Source: Bacteroidales bacterium (lineage in GTDB: Bacteria > Bacteroidota > Bacteroidia > Bacteroidales > 4484-276). Taken from it: a stretch of 64,000 bases of DNA. This document shows positions 31,174 to 40,142 of the stretch, piece by piece. The stretch lies in NCBI GenBank assembly GCA_035647615.1, contig DASRND010000025.1, positions 1 through 64,000 on the forward strand, in the 5' to 3' direction. The notes below the pieces were generated by a model, which had not been told where the DNA came from, did not search any database, and was given only the letters and a program-made list of their open reading frames with translations. A program made the position numbers and the translations under genes. Positions within the stretch are counted from its first letter, which is position 1; each line of letters starts with the position of its first letter.

Positions 31174-32316
31174 ATGCAAGAGAAAAAAATAAAATTCGCT
31201 ACGAACGATAGTCCTGAATTTATTAAAGAACTGCGTGCCACCGTTCGTGCTTATTTCGAGGATCGGAAAATTTCACGTTTTGGCAATCGCAGTCTGTTTA
31301 TCAAATCCATCGCGATGCTTGCGCTCTACATCATTCCTTATTTGCTGATGATTACGGGAGTTGTAACTGCTTTTCCGGTGTTGCTCGCTTTGTGGATATT
31401 AATGGGCGTTGGTATGGCAGGCATAGGTATGGGGCTGATGCACGATGCCAACCACGGCACTTATTCCGAAAATCCGCGATTAAACCGCTTGGTGAGTAAA
31501 TCAATTTACATGTTAGGAGGGTTCCCGCCCAACTGGCGCTATCAGCACAATACAATGCACCATGGCTTTACAAACATCGAAGGCCACGACGAAGACATCA
31601 GTCCGGTAGGGATTTTACGGTTTTCGCCACACAAGCCGCTCTTCCGAATACATCGTTTTCAGCAGTGGTATGCATGGTTTTTTTATGGATTGATGACCAT
31701 TAGTTGGGCTATCAACAAAGATTTCAAACAACTCGTTGGCTATCATCGGCAGGATGTGTTGCCCGGAGGCAAAGAGAGCTTCCCGCGGCTTCTCACCGAT
31801 CTGATCATCGCCAAAATTCTTTATTTTACTGTTCTTCTGGTGTTGCCGATTATTTTTCTGCCGGTGGCGTGGTACTGGGTGGTGGCTTTTTTTCTCGCTA
31901 TGCATTTTGTAGCTGGATTTATCCTCGGCGTTGTCTTCCAAACCGCTCATGTGGTGCCGTCATCCTCCTACCCGTTAGCCGACGAACAAGGAAACCTGGA
32001 AAATAGCTGGGCCATCAGCCAGCTAATGACCACGGCAGATTTCGCGCCCCGAAACAGGCTGCTTTCGTGGTATACCGGTGGGCTGAATTACCAGATCGAG
32101 CATCATTTGTTTCCCAACATCAGCCACGTTCACTACCGTCATTTGGCTCCGATGGTACAAGCTGCAGCCGCCAAATATAATTTACCCTATCATCAGCAAG
32201 GCAGCTTTTTAAAGGCTTTGCGCAATCATTACCGGATGCTGCGCCAGCTTGGACGCGGTGACGATTTACAACAAAATACCGTTACCGGAATTGGGGAGCA
32301 ACCCGCACTGGCTTAG
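31174..32316 (+). CDS. Membrane fatty-acid desaturase (delta-6/acyl-lipid type)
   Basis: The 380-residue membrane protein has the three histidine boxes of front-end and acyl-lipid desaturases: 'GLMHDANHGTYS' (HxxxH), 'YQHNTMHHGFTN' (HxxHH type) and 'NYQIEHHLFPNISHVHY' (QxxHH). Four main transmembrane segments lie at about residues 48-65, 70-90, 165-180 and 210-255. It should insert a double bond using O2, a di-iron centre and an electron donor; no cytochrome b5 domain is fused, so ferredoxin or another donor is needed. It probably adjusts membrane fluidity. The need for O2 suggests at least intermittent aerobic life. Confidence 0.93.
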   Translation: MQEKKIKFATNDSPEFIKELRATVRAYFEDRKISRFGNRSLFIKSIAMLALYIIPYLLMITGVVTAFPVLLALWILMGVGMAGIGMGLMHDANHGTYSENPRLNRLVSKSIYMLGGFPPNWRYQHNTMHHGFTNIEGHDEDISPVGILRFSPHKPLFRIHRFQQWYAWFFYGLMTISWAINKDFKQLVGYHRQDVLPGGKESFPRLLTDLIIAKILYFTVLLVLPIIFLPVAWYWVVAFFLAMHFVAGFILGVVFQTAHVVPSSSYPLADEQGNLENSWAISQLMTTADFAPRNRLLSWYTGGLNYQIEHHLFPNISHVHYRHLAPMVQAAAAKYNLPYHQQGSFLKALRNHYRMLRQLGRGDDLQQNTVTGIGEQPALA

Positions 32317-32434
32317 GGCAAAGTTTTGTTGATAAAGGTTTGAGAGGTTCAGCACCACGAGATGTCAATAGATAGAAATCCGGAAAGCACAATACAAATT
32401 TGCTTTCGTTAAACTGGCAGACAAAGGATTGTCT

Positions 32435-32442
32435 TACTTTTG
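32435..32442 (+). promoter_or_regulatory. -7 element of pyrF
   Basis: TACTTTTG, a perfect TAnnTTTG, 17 bases before the ATG at 32460; it supports that start over the longer frame from 32400. Confidence 0.55.
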
Positions 32443-32459
32443 CGGGAAAACATTTACTG

Positions 32460-33302
32460 ATGAACCGTCAACAACTGATCGATCTGATCCGCCAAAAGCA
32501 GTCGTTCCTTTGCATAGGTCTCGACAGCAACCTGGACAAAATACCCCGCCATTTGCTTTCAACAGATGATCCGATTTTTGAGTTCAACCGGCAGATCATC
32601 GATGCTACACACGACCTGGCTATAGCCTACAAGCCCAATCTGGCCTTTTACGAAAGCCAGGGGAGCCGTGGTTGGCGAAGTCTGGAACGCACCATCGAAT
32701 ATCTTGCTACTCTGGGCGACAATATTTTTACGATAGCCGATGCCAAGCGTGGTGATATTGGCAACACTTCGGGGCAATATGCCAGGGCATTTCTGGCCGC
32801 ACCACCCGAAGGGCTTGGCTTCGATGCCATCACGGTAGCTCCCTATATGGGCAGCGACTCGGTAGTTCCATTTTTATCTTATCATGATAAATGGGTGATC
32901 TTGCTGGCGCTCACCTCCAACCCCGGAGCTGACGATCTTGAAACACAGCCCATGCACGATGGACGGCCACTCTACGAGCACGTGCTGCGCGTTTCGCAGC
33001 AGTGGGGCGATGCCGAAAATATGATGTACGTGGCAGGTGCCACCCGTCCGGAGCTTCTCGGTTCGGTTCGCAAGCTTGTTCCTCGTCATTTTCTTTTGGT
33101 GCCTGGTGTAGGCGCTCAGGGTGGAAGCCTGCAGGAGGTTTGTCGTTATGGCCTCACGTCTGATTGTGGTCTAATTATAAATTCTTCGCGTGAAATTATC
33201 TTTGCTTCCGGTGTAGAAGATTTTGCTAAAGCTGCACGTGAACGAGCACTTACGTTGCGTCAGCAGATGCATAAGGAGCTGGAAAGGGTGGGTCTGATCT
33301 GA
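32460..33302 (+). CDS. pyrF: Orotidine 5'-phosphate decarboxylase (type 2)
   Basis: The 280-residue protein catalyses the last step of UMP synthesis. It matches the long (type 2) OMP decarboxylases: 'FLCIGLDSNLDKIPRHLL' at the N-terminus, 'IAYKPNLAFYESQGSRGW', the catalytic 'TIADAKRGDIGNTSGQYA' with the D-x-K-x-x-D core and 'TVAPYMGSDSVVPFL', then 'LVPGVGAQGGSLQEV' as phosphate-binding loop. The start at 32460 is set by homology and by a -7 promoter element at 32435; a longer frame exists but would include the promoter. It stands alone, followed by about 800 bases of repeat-rich DNA. Confidence 0.95.
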   Translation: MNRQQLIDLIRQKQSFLCIGLDSNLDKIPRHLLSTDDPIFEFNRQIIDATHDLAIAYKPNLAFYESQGSRGWRSLERTIEYLATLGDNIFTIADAKRGDIGNTSGQYARAFLAAPPEGLGFDAITVAPYMGSDSVVPFLSYHDKWVILLALTSNPGADDLETQPMHDGRPLYEHVLRVSQQWGDAENMMYVAGATRPELLGSVRKLVPRHFLLVPGVGAQGGSLQEVCRYGLTSDCGLIINSSREIIFASGVEDFAKAARERALTLRQQMHKELERVGLI

Positions 33303-33403
33303 TTATTATAAAAAAAGAACACAGATGACGCTGATTTTACAGATAAAGCACAGATAGAAAAACCACTATTGTCCGACTAAAAATTACAGATTCTTCGCTG
33401 CGC

Positions 33404-33486
33404 TACTAATGACAAGTTTTTGTAAATAATTGGAATGCAGTAGATTCCTCCTTTCAGTACTAATGACAAGTTTTTGTAAACAATTG
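33404..33486. repeat. 29-base direct repeat pair
   Basis: 'tactaatgacaagtttttgt' plus 9 bases occurs at 33404-33432 and 33458-33486 with one mismatch, 25 bases apart, in the gap after pyrF. Confidence 0.8.
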
Positions 33487-33552
33487 AAAAGTAGTGGCTT
33501 CTGTTATAATGTGAGTCATTCTAAAATTCATTTGTTGTTTCAAAATGCATGC

Positions 33553-33586
33553 TTACTTTCTTTTGTCTTGATACAAAAGAAAGTAA
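33553..33586. repeat. Perfect 14-bp inverted repeat (TTACTTTCTTTTGT)
   Basis: TTACTTTCTTTTGT (33553-33566) and its exact complement (33573-33586) with a 6-base loop. Its composition is that of dispersed repeats seen widely in Bacteroidota intergenic DNA. It is not followed by a T-run. Confidence 0.8.
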
Positions 33587-33914
33587 CAAAGAAAAGATCA
33601 AGGCTTAAAATTACTTTTGTGGTTTTCTATCGGCTCGGATTCCCCACGCGATACAAGCCGCGCCGACACACATGCCAACGCATGCTTCTGAATTGCTTAC
33701 TAAAGGCCAACGCCGGAATCCTCACCTTGAAAACCTACAAAACTAATTTAATGCCCTCCTGTGCTTCGCAGCGGAACATTTTAGAAAAATGTAGAGAGTG
33801 AATTCTGTAAGTCAGCTCGGCAGAATCAAACCCCTTGTCATATCATTATGTGGACCATTTTTTTTGGTCTGGAGACTCAGAATGACAAATGTTCTGTGAG
33901 TTCTAGAGGGAAGA

Positions 33915-33943
33915 GGTGGTTGGCGGCAAAGCCGCCAACCACC
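33915..33943. repeat. Perfect 13-bp hairpin with AAA loop
   Basis: GGTGGTTGGCGGC (33915-33927) and GCCGCCAACCACC (33931-33943) form a GC-rich stem around AAA. It could act as a transcription block between pyrF and the convergent pgk, but the T-run is poor. The remainder of 33303-34101 holds no gene I can support. Confidence 0.75.
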
Positions 33944-34101
33944 ACCTCCCTAAAAGCCCAAATGACTATCACTCTGAGCGAAATCCTGAAATTTCGGGAT
34001 GGAGCGAAGAATCTATTTTATAAAAAGATGTATTTATCGGACAGTAATTAAAAAATCCGTGAATACCCGCCTAATCTGTGCCACCTGCGTTCCATTAAAT
34101 A

Positions 34102-35292
34102 TTATTCCTCAATGGCTTTTACGCCGGGCAGTTCTTTGCCTTCGATGTATTCGAGCATGGCGCCGCCGCCGGTAGAAACGTAGCTCACACGGTTTGCTAA
34201 TCCATATTTGTTGATAGCTGCCACCGAGTCGCCGCCGCCAATGAGCGAATAGGCGCCTTTGTCGGTAGCTTCGGCAACTTTTTCAGCGATAGTGCGTGTT
34301 CCTTCGGCAAAGTTCTCCATCTCAAACACACCCATCGGGCCGTTCCATAATATAGTTTTGGATTTGCCAATGACTTCAGCGAAGCGTTTACGGCTCTCCG
34401 GGCCAATGTCCAGCCCCATCCATTCGTCAGGTATCTGATCGGCGGGGGCCGTTTTGTAGTTGGCGTCGTTTTCGAATTTGTCAGCGATTATTGCATCCGT
34501 AGGGATGAGCAGCTCTACCCCTTTTTCTTTGGCGTCGGCAATGGCCTGGCGGGCGGTGTCGATAAGTTCTTCTTCGAGCAGCGAGGTGCCGGTTTGTCCG
34601 CCTTGTGCTTTGATAAAAGTAAACATCATACCGCCGCCAATAATCAGGTTGTCGACTTTGTCGAGCAGGTTTTTGATGATCTCAATTTTTCCTGAAACCT
34701 TGGCGCCACCCAGTATTGCTGTGAAGGGGCGCTTTGGATTTTTCAGCACATTGTTGATGTGCGTCAGCTCGTTGGCCATCACATAGCCAAAATATTTGTC
34801 GTTGGGGAAAAAACTTGCGATGATGGTGGTGGAAGCATGCGCACGGTGCGCAGTGCCAAAGGCATCGTTTACATACACATCGGCCAGTGCTGCCAGCTCG
34901 CCGGCAAAATTGCGGTTGCCTTTGGTTTCTTCTTTATAAAAACGTAAATTTTCGAGCAGCAGCACTTCTCCGTTTTTCATAGCAGCAGCCATGCGGCGCG
35001 GCACTTCGCCGATGCAGTCGCTGGCAAACTTTACCTCGCGGCCAAGCCGCTCTGTCAAAGCCGGCACAAGATGTTTCAGCGAGTATTTTTCTTCAGGGCC
35101 TTCTTTGGGCCGACCCAGATGCGACATAATGATGGCCATGCCGCCGTCGTTCAGAATCTTTTTTATGGAAGGAATGGCAGCATCGATGCGCGTAAAGTCG
35201 GTGATGTTGCGGTTTTCGTCGAGTGGTACGTTGAAGTCGACGCGGATGATGGCGCGAAGTCCATTAAAATTAAGGTTATCAATAGTTTTCAT
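34102..35292 (-). CDS. pgk: Phosphoglycerate kinase
   Basis: The 396-residue protein carries out the ATP-forming step of lower glycolysis (1,3-bisphosphoglycerate plus ADP). Typical marks are '[20 protein letters not shown]' (substrate loop), '[10 protein letters not shown]', '[18 protein letters not shown]', '[16 protein letters not shown]', '[14 protein letters not shown]' and the nucleotide-binding '[16 protein letters not shown]' and '[16 protein letters not shown]'. Length is normal. It is monocistronic; a TATTTTTG -7 element on the minus strand (35337-35344) lies 45 bases upstream. Confidence 0.98.
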   Translation of the reverse strand: MKTIDNLNFNGLRAIIRVDFNVPLDENRNITDFTRIDAAIPSIKKILNDGGMAIIMSHLGRPKEGPEEKYSLKHLVPALTERLGREVKFASDCIGEVPRRMAAAMKNGEVLLLENLRFYKEETKGNRNFAGELAALADVYVNDAFGTAHRAHASTTIIASFFPNDKYFGYVMANELTHINNVLKNPKRPFTAILGGAKVSGKIEIIKNLLDKVDNLIIGGGMMFTFIKAQGGQTGTSLLEEELIDTARQAIADAKEKGVELLIPTDAIIADKFENDANYKTAPADQIPDEWMGLDIGPESRKRFAEVIGKSKTILWNGPMGVFEMENFAEGTRTIAEKVAEATDKGAYSLIGGGDSVAAINKYGLANRVSYVSTGGGAMLEYIEGKELPGVKAIEE

Positions 35293-35336
35293 AATAAAAT
35301 TATTTTTTTTAAATTTTAGGATTTAATAATTCGATG

Positions 35337-35344
35337 CAAAAATA
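35337..35344 (-). promoter_or_regulatory. -7 element of pgk
   Basis: TATTTTTG on the minus strand fits TAnnTTTG at a sensible distance from the ATG at 35292. Confidence 0.5.
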
Positions 35345-35382
35345 AGATAAACCAGCACAATTCTGAAGGACAAAAGAGAAAA

Positions 35383-35505
35383 GACAAAAGGACAAGTCAT
35401 AGTTCACAATTTCCAAATCACAAATAAATTACAAAGAACAAATATCAAAATACCTGAGAGTTTGGGACATTGAGCTTTTGATTTTGAGATTTATTTGGAA
35501 TGTTT
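35383..35505. repeat. CCAAATCACAAATA-type degenerate inverted repeat
   Basis: 'ttccaaatcacaaataaatt' with 'atcaaaat' on the left and 'attttgagatttatttggaa' on the right are imperfect complements. This type of low-complexity palindrome recurs in many environmental genomes; here it fills most of the gap between the divergent pgk and aminotransferase genes. Confidence 0.5.
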
Positions 35506-35622
35506 ACTCCGACTACCGGAGGTTGGAATTTATTGATAAAATGCAGGAAGTGAGAGGAAAGATCCATTCCAGCAAGACCCAAAGCATTTGTAACATTTCG
35601 GAACGGGGTTAAAAAGGTTTCC

Positions 35623-35630
35623 TACCTTTG
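35623..35630 (+). promoter_or_regulatory. -7 element of the aminotransferase-amidase operon
   Basis: TACCTTTG, matching TAnnTTTG, lies 18 bases before the ATG at 35648. Confidence 0.55.
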
Positions 35631-35647
35631 CATAAAAGAAACTCTAT

Positions 35648-36802
35648 ATGAAATTTACCGGAACAATCCACAGTAAGCAACCAACCATTGCTACTTCTAT
35701 TTTTGCCACTATGTCGGCGCTGGCTAACGAACATCAGGCGCTCAACCTTTCGCAGGGCTTCCCTGATTTTGATATCTCTGAAGAGATGATCAGCCGTGTG
35801 CATCATTACATGAAGCAGGGCTTTAACCAGTATGCACCCATGCCCGGTGTGCCTTCACTGCGAAAGGCTATCAGCAAGGTGGCGTCGCAGCTTCACGGCA
35901 TTTCCTACGATCCCGAGACAGAAATCACCGTCACGGCCGGAGCCACGCAAGCCATCTTTACTGCCATTGCTGCTTTTATCCGCGACGACGACGAAGCCAT
36001 TATTTTTGAGCCGGCTTACGACACCTACGCTCCAGCTGTAAAAGTAAATGGTGGCCGCGTAAAGTACGCCCACCTGCAAATGCCCGACTACACCATCAAC
36101 TGGGAGCAAACTGCCCGGCTTGTTAGCAGCCATACCCGGATGATTATCATCAATACGCCGCACAATCCTACCGGTGCCGTTTTTAGTGCAGAAGATATGG
36201 AACAACTTAGCCGCCTCACACAAAATACCGACATTCTGGTGCTGAGCGACGAAGTGTACGAACATCTTATCTTCGACGGTTTTCAGCACGAGAGCGCTTG
36301 TCGTTATCCTCATCTTGCGCAGCGCAGCCTGGTGATTGGCTCTTTTGGTAAAACATTTCATGCCACAGGATGGAAGACTGGTTATGTGATGGCACCTGAA
36401 AATTTGACGAAAGAATTTAGAAAGATGCACCAGTGGGTGCTCTTTGCTGCCAACACTCCCATACAAATGGCGCTGGCCGATATGCTCGCAGACGAAAAAA
36501 ACTACACTTCACTGGCAGATTTTTACCAGCAGAAGCGCGACTTGTTTCTTGATCTCATCGCCGGCTCCCGTTTCAAGGTGGTTCCATCGCACGGCACCTA
36601 TTTCCAATGCCTCGATTACAGCGCCATCTCCGATGCCAGCGAAATGGATTTTGCCACCACGCTCGTTAAGCAGCACAAGATAGCCTCTATTCCGATTTCG
36701 CGATTTTATCACGATGGCAAAGACGATAAAATATTGCGTTTTTGTTTTGCTAAAAAAGAAGAAACACTTCGTAAAGCAGGCGAGATATTATGCAAGATTT
36801 AA
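35648..36802 (+). CDS. Class I/II aminotransferase (methionine/glutamine transaminase type)
   Basis: The 384-residue PLP enzyme belongs to the KAT/YbdL group of fold-type I aminotransferases. It has 'ALNLSQGFPDFDISEEMI' at the start, 'FNQYAPMPGVPSLRKAISKV', 'TAGATQAIFTAIAAFI', 'IINTPHNPTGAVFSAED', 'VLSDEVYEHLIFDG' and the PLP lysine in 'IGSFGKTFHATGWKTGY'. YbdL prefers methionine; relatives use glutamine or kynurenine. The gene overlaps the following omega-amidase gene by 13 bases, which fits the glutamine transaminase-omega-amidase pathway: the transaminase makes the keto acid of methionine while forming alpha-ketoglutaramate, and the amidase opens the latter. A promoter element lies just upstream. 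Confidence 0.92.
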   Translation: MKFTGTIHSKQPTIATSIFATMSALANEHQALNLSQGFPDFDISEEMISRVHHYMKQGFNQYAPMPGVPSLRKAISKVASQLHGISYDPETEITVTAGATQAIFTAIAAFIRDDDEAIIFEPAYDTYAPAVKVNGGRVKYAHLQMPDYTINWEQTARLVSSHTRMIIINTPHNPTGAVFSAEDMEQLSRLTQNTDILVLSDEVYEHLIFDGFQHESACRYPHLAQRSLVIGSFGKTFHATGWKTGYVMAPENLTKEFRKMHQWVLFAANTPIQMALADMLADEKNYTSLADFYQQKRDLFLDLIAGSRFKVVPSHGTYFQCLDYSAISDASEMDFATTLVKQHKIASIPISRFYHDGKDDKILRFCFAKKEETLRKAGEILCKI

Positions 36803-37587
36803 TTATAACACCGGTACAGGCTGATTTGGTGTGGGAAGATACCTCAGCCAACCTTGATAGTTTCGATCAACAACTTTCAAAAATAGCGCTGCCGACAGAT
36901 TTGGTGCTGCTTCCTGAAATGTTCAACACAGGATTTGCGATCAATTCCGATCTCGCTGAAAAACCAGAAGGCCGCACCTTCACGTGGATGCAACAAAAGG
37001 CCCGGTCGTTGCAATGCGTTGTTACCGGAAGTGTGCTCACCGAGGAAAATGGGAAATATTTAAATCGCCTTTATTGGGTAACTCCTGATGGCAACTACCA
37101 GACTTACGACAAACGGCATCTCTTCAGATTGACCAAGGAGTGGGAGGTGTTTACAGGTGGCAACAGTTTGCTCACCGTGACGCTAAAGGGTTGGAAAATC
37201 AGGCCGCTGATTTGCTACGACCTGCGTTTCCCGGTGTGGGCTCGCAACCGCTACCGCGATGGAAACTTCGATTATGATTTGTTGATCTATATTGCCAACT
37301 GGCCAACCGTTCGCAGCCATGCCTGGCAGCAACTTCTCATGGCCCGTGCCATCGAAAACCAGTCTTTTGTTGTTGGTGTAAACCGGATAGGCACCGACGG
37401 CAACAACATCCACCACACAGGCCACAGCGCCATCCTCGACGCCGAGGGGAAATGTCTTTACCAGGCGCCAGACGATACTCCGTCAGCACCCAACATCATC
37501 CTTAGCCCTGACCAGCTTCTCGAAAACCGCAAGCGCTTTGGTTTTTATATGGATTGGGATGAGTTTGAGGTGAAGGGCGTGGAGTAA
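36790..37587 (+). CDS. Omega-amidase (nitrilase family, YafV type)
   Basis: The 265-residue protein is a carbon-nitrogen hydrolase with the Glu-Lys-Cys triad: Glu in 'LVLLPEMFNTGFAIN', Lys in 'YDKRHLFRLTKEWEVF' and Cys in 'PLICYDLRFPVWARNRY'. The Tyr-Asp-Leu-Arg after the Cys is characteristic of omega-amidase/YafV, which hydrolyses alpha-ketoglutaramate and similar omega-amides. Its ATG lies inside the last codons of the transaminase gene (13-base overlap), so the two are co-transcribed and probably coupled in translation. Together they would salvage methionine using glutamine as amino donor without accumulating the toxic keto amide. Confidence 0.92.
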   Translation: MQDLIITPVQADLVWEDTSANLDSFDQQLSKIALPTDLVLLPEMFNTGFAINSDLAEKPEGRTFTWMQQKARSLQCVVTGSVLTEENGKYLNRLYWVTPDGNYQTYDKRHLFRLTKEWEVFTGGNSLLTVTLKGWKIRPLICYDLRFPVWARNRYRDGNFDYDLLIYIANWPTVRSHAWQQLLMARAIENQSFVVGVNRIGTDGNNIHHTGHSAILDAEGKCLYQAPDDTPSAPNIILSPDQLLENRKRFGFYMDWDEFEVKGVE

Positions 37588-37633
37588 AAGCGAAATTGTT
37601 TATTGATTAAAGCCAATAGCATAATAGCAATAT

Positions 37634-39961
37634 CTAACGTAGGCTTACTCTATGATTATTAAAAAACAAGGAGTTATCCAGGCTATCAATTTTATAAACA
37701 TCGACACCCCTTTCCTTTATTAATAAATCATCCACATGTAAACTTGCTGTAGCGTCCTCTTTTCCTTTCGAGACGATATAAACCCTGTTTTTAGGATATT
37801 TTACCGTAAACACGCCTTCTGCCAGCGACCAATTATTGTTTATCACTTCTGCCTGATCAGGGAAAAAAGTAGTCGTGTACCACGTGTTGTTAATTTCATC
37901 AAATTCTTCAACAATTACCCTAAACCACATATTCAATGCATCCGGCTCGCCATTAAACATCCACATGCTAAATTCATATTCTTTGTCTTTCTGAAAAGTA
38001 TTTGGAGGAAATTCAGCAAAAACGTTCTTGCCTTTTTTAATTGATGTAAAACTACCTTGTCCTCTGAATGAGGTGTCCGAACTTATGTTTTCAAAGTTAT
38101 TAAAGTACAAGACGGAACCTGGCCTGGTAACATAAAATTCATCTTGTTGCGCAAGGTCGGATAACTTTTCCTGAAAATCGTTGATTACTTTGTTTCTGTC
38201 ATCGCTAAACAAATCATCAAATTCAATTTGCAATAATTCGAACTTGTCATTTTTAGAGATTGATCTTCCTTTTTCAAGAATCATTTGTTCGTATTGCGTA
38301 AAGCTATTTCCTGTTTTTACAATAAGAAATGGCTTTTTGTTGGGAAGATTATCGGTAATTTTTTTAGAATAATAATTAGGAGTTACTATTTGAACGATTT
38401 TTTTACTTTCCTCCACAGATGTCCGCGTCAGATTGGCGCAAACATTTGGTATTCCGGTATGGTAGGAGAGGGCTAGTGAGTTTCGGATAGCTTCATCATT
38501 TCTTGGTCGGGCATAGCTTTCAGAGCCTTGATAATAGAAAGGAATAGATATTATTGCCTGATAATCATCAGGGTTAATGCGAGCGATGGATTTTGTGAAT
38601 TCCTGGGTTAACAGATCCTCATTAAACAGGTTAGGGGTTTTTGTTATGCTTTTTGCTACATCAATGTGGTAGTAAAACCCCTCGACATAGCTTGTCCCAA
38701 GCAGCAAAACAATGAATAATATTCCAAAAGTCCTTTTCTTTTTATCCTTATGATTTAGAACTTTTGTTTGAAAAGCATAGGCTGCAAAAGCTGTAAAAGC
38801 AAAATAGAATGGCCATACAAATCTGCCTGTTGCTCTGAATTGTTTAAGTATTGGCAATAGTTCAAGGAGTTTTGGGAACTGTTTAAATGGTATTCCCATG
38901 GCAAACAAAAGCACAATAAAAGATGCAAATAAAGAGATGTTTAATCGTCTGTTGTCGAAAATGGTTTTTAGCAAAGCCCTTGCGTTTGTATTAAAAAAGC
39001 TTAACAATAATGTGATTACCACAGCGATGAATAGCAGACTATTAAACAAACCAACATACCCCCATGCTTCCCATTGCAAACTTATAATCTCGCCGGTTAA
39101 TTTATTTAACAGAGGGCCAAAAGGTTTATGATGGGGTATTAAAATATCGTCGAATTCAGCATTGTAAAGAAAAAAGCCTGAAGGATTATTCGTTCTTCCG
39201 GCATGCGTATCGGTTAAAGCAGCATACGAATAAAATAAAATAACCGGCAGAACTATCGCCAGTGCAAGCAAGATGTAGTTGATTAGTTTTTCCCTTCTTT
39301 GCTTGTCCGACAATATCTGCAAAAGTGCTATTGAGAATAAAAATGAAATTACAATGACCCCCAGGTATGCATGAATAAACATCCAAAAGATATTGCTTAT
39401 GAAGAGCAGGATAAGGTAGATTTTACGTGTGTTTTTGATGACCTTTAAGGTAATTAGCCACGATAAAGGAATGGCCACACTGTATGATAGGGCCAGGTGT
39501 CCACCTAAACGAAATATTTGCGGGGCCAGCAATGTTATGCTGATACTGAAAAACACGCTCATCCATTTGTTTACTTTTAATTCAACCAGGAGAAGATAAG
39601 TAATGACAAAAGTGAAAAGGATGGATAGAATCATCAGAATGTTCAAGAGCCCAACAGAATGAGATATGAAAAATGGTGCTTTGACAGACAGAAACTTGAA
39701 TGCGTTTGATACTATCGGGTGACAGTCGGTATATAAATAATTCTCCCCATACGGATAGTTCATTCCCTCAAAGTTTGTATAGGTGCTGTCGTGCCTGATG
39801 TGATAGGCATAGGTGAAATAGTTTTTTATCCCATCACCGCTGTCGCTAAAGATAACGTCATTTGGATTTGATAAAACCTTGCCATAAAATGAAGCAACGA
39901 TGACCATCCCGGCTAATGTTATAATTGCAAAAGGCAATAGGCTAGTGAATCTTTTTTTCAT
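37634..39961 (-). CDS. Large multi-pass membrane protein, GT-C glycosyltransferase-like
   Basis: The protein (775 residues from the ATG at 39961; 789 if started at 40003) begins with a hydrophobic helix ('LLPFAIITLAGMVIVASFYG') and an acidic loop 'VIFSDSGDGIKNYFTYAYHI', the pattern of GT-C enzymes whose first periplasmic loop holds catalytic acids. About ten more membrane segments follow to residue 430. The C-terminal 300 residues are soluble and probably periplasmic, the last 200 looking like a beta-sandwich carbohydrate-binding module ('VLYFNNFENISSDTSFRGQG'). It resembles YfhO/DUF6311-type membrane proteins thought to transfer sugars from lipid carriers. The gene is clearly more AT-rich than its neighbours, suggesting acquisition. 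Acceptor unknown. Confidence 0.7.
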   Translation of the reverse strand: MKKRFTSLLPFAIITLAGMVIVASFYGKVLSNPNDVIFSDSGDGIKNYFTYAYHIRHDSTYTNFEGMNYPYGENYLYTDCHPIVSNAFKFLSVKAPFFISHSVGLLNILMILSILFTFVITYLLLVELKVNKWMSVFFSISITLLAPQIFRLGGHLALSYSVAIPLSWLITLKVIKNTRKIYLILLFISNIFWMFIHAYLGVIVISFLFSIALLQILSDKQRREKLINYILLALAIVLPVILFYSYAALTDTHAGRTNNPSGFFLYNAEFDDILIPHHKPFGPLLNKLTGEIISLQWEAWGYVGLFNSLLFIAVVITLLLSFFNTNARALLKTIFDNRRLNISLFASFIVLLFAMGIPFKQFPKLLELLPILKQFRATGRFVWPFYFAFTAFAAYAFQTKVLNHKDKKKRTFGILFIVLLLGTSYVEGFYYHIDVAKSITKTPNLFNEDLLTQEFTKSIARINPDDYQAIISIPFYYQGSESYARPRNDEAIRNSLALSYHTGIPNVCANLTRTSVEESKKIVQIVTPNYYSKKITDNLPNKKPFLIVKTGNSFTQYEQMILEKGRSISKNDKFELLQIEFDDLFSDDRNKVINDFQEKLSDLAQQDEFYVTRPGSVLYFNNFENISSDTSFRGQGSFTSIKKGKNVFAEFPPNTFQKDKEYEFSMWMFNGEPDALNMWFRVIVEEFDEINNTWYTTTFFPDQAEVINNNWSLAEGVFTVKYPKNRVYIVSKGKEDATASLHVDDLLIKERGVDVYKIDSLDNSLFFNNHRVSLR

Positions 39962-40142
39962 TACATCAAAATTCAAATTTATCGAATCGTATTTCATTTT
40001 CAAAGGTTCAATTTCAAGTCGTCAAAAGTAAAAACTATTCTCATTGTCAAAAACAGTGACCTCTATTTTCTAATCTCTCTCTCTTCTGAAATCATCAATT
40101 TCTTTGTGTGCTGAAAAGATTTACTTTCGCAGGCTGTATTCT

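Noticed and set aside
33430..33801. 123-residue plus-strand ORF after pyrF
   Set aside because: It runs through a direct repeat and an inverted repeat and has no family resemblance.
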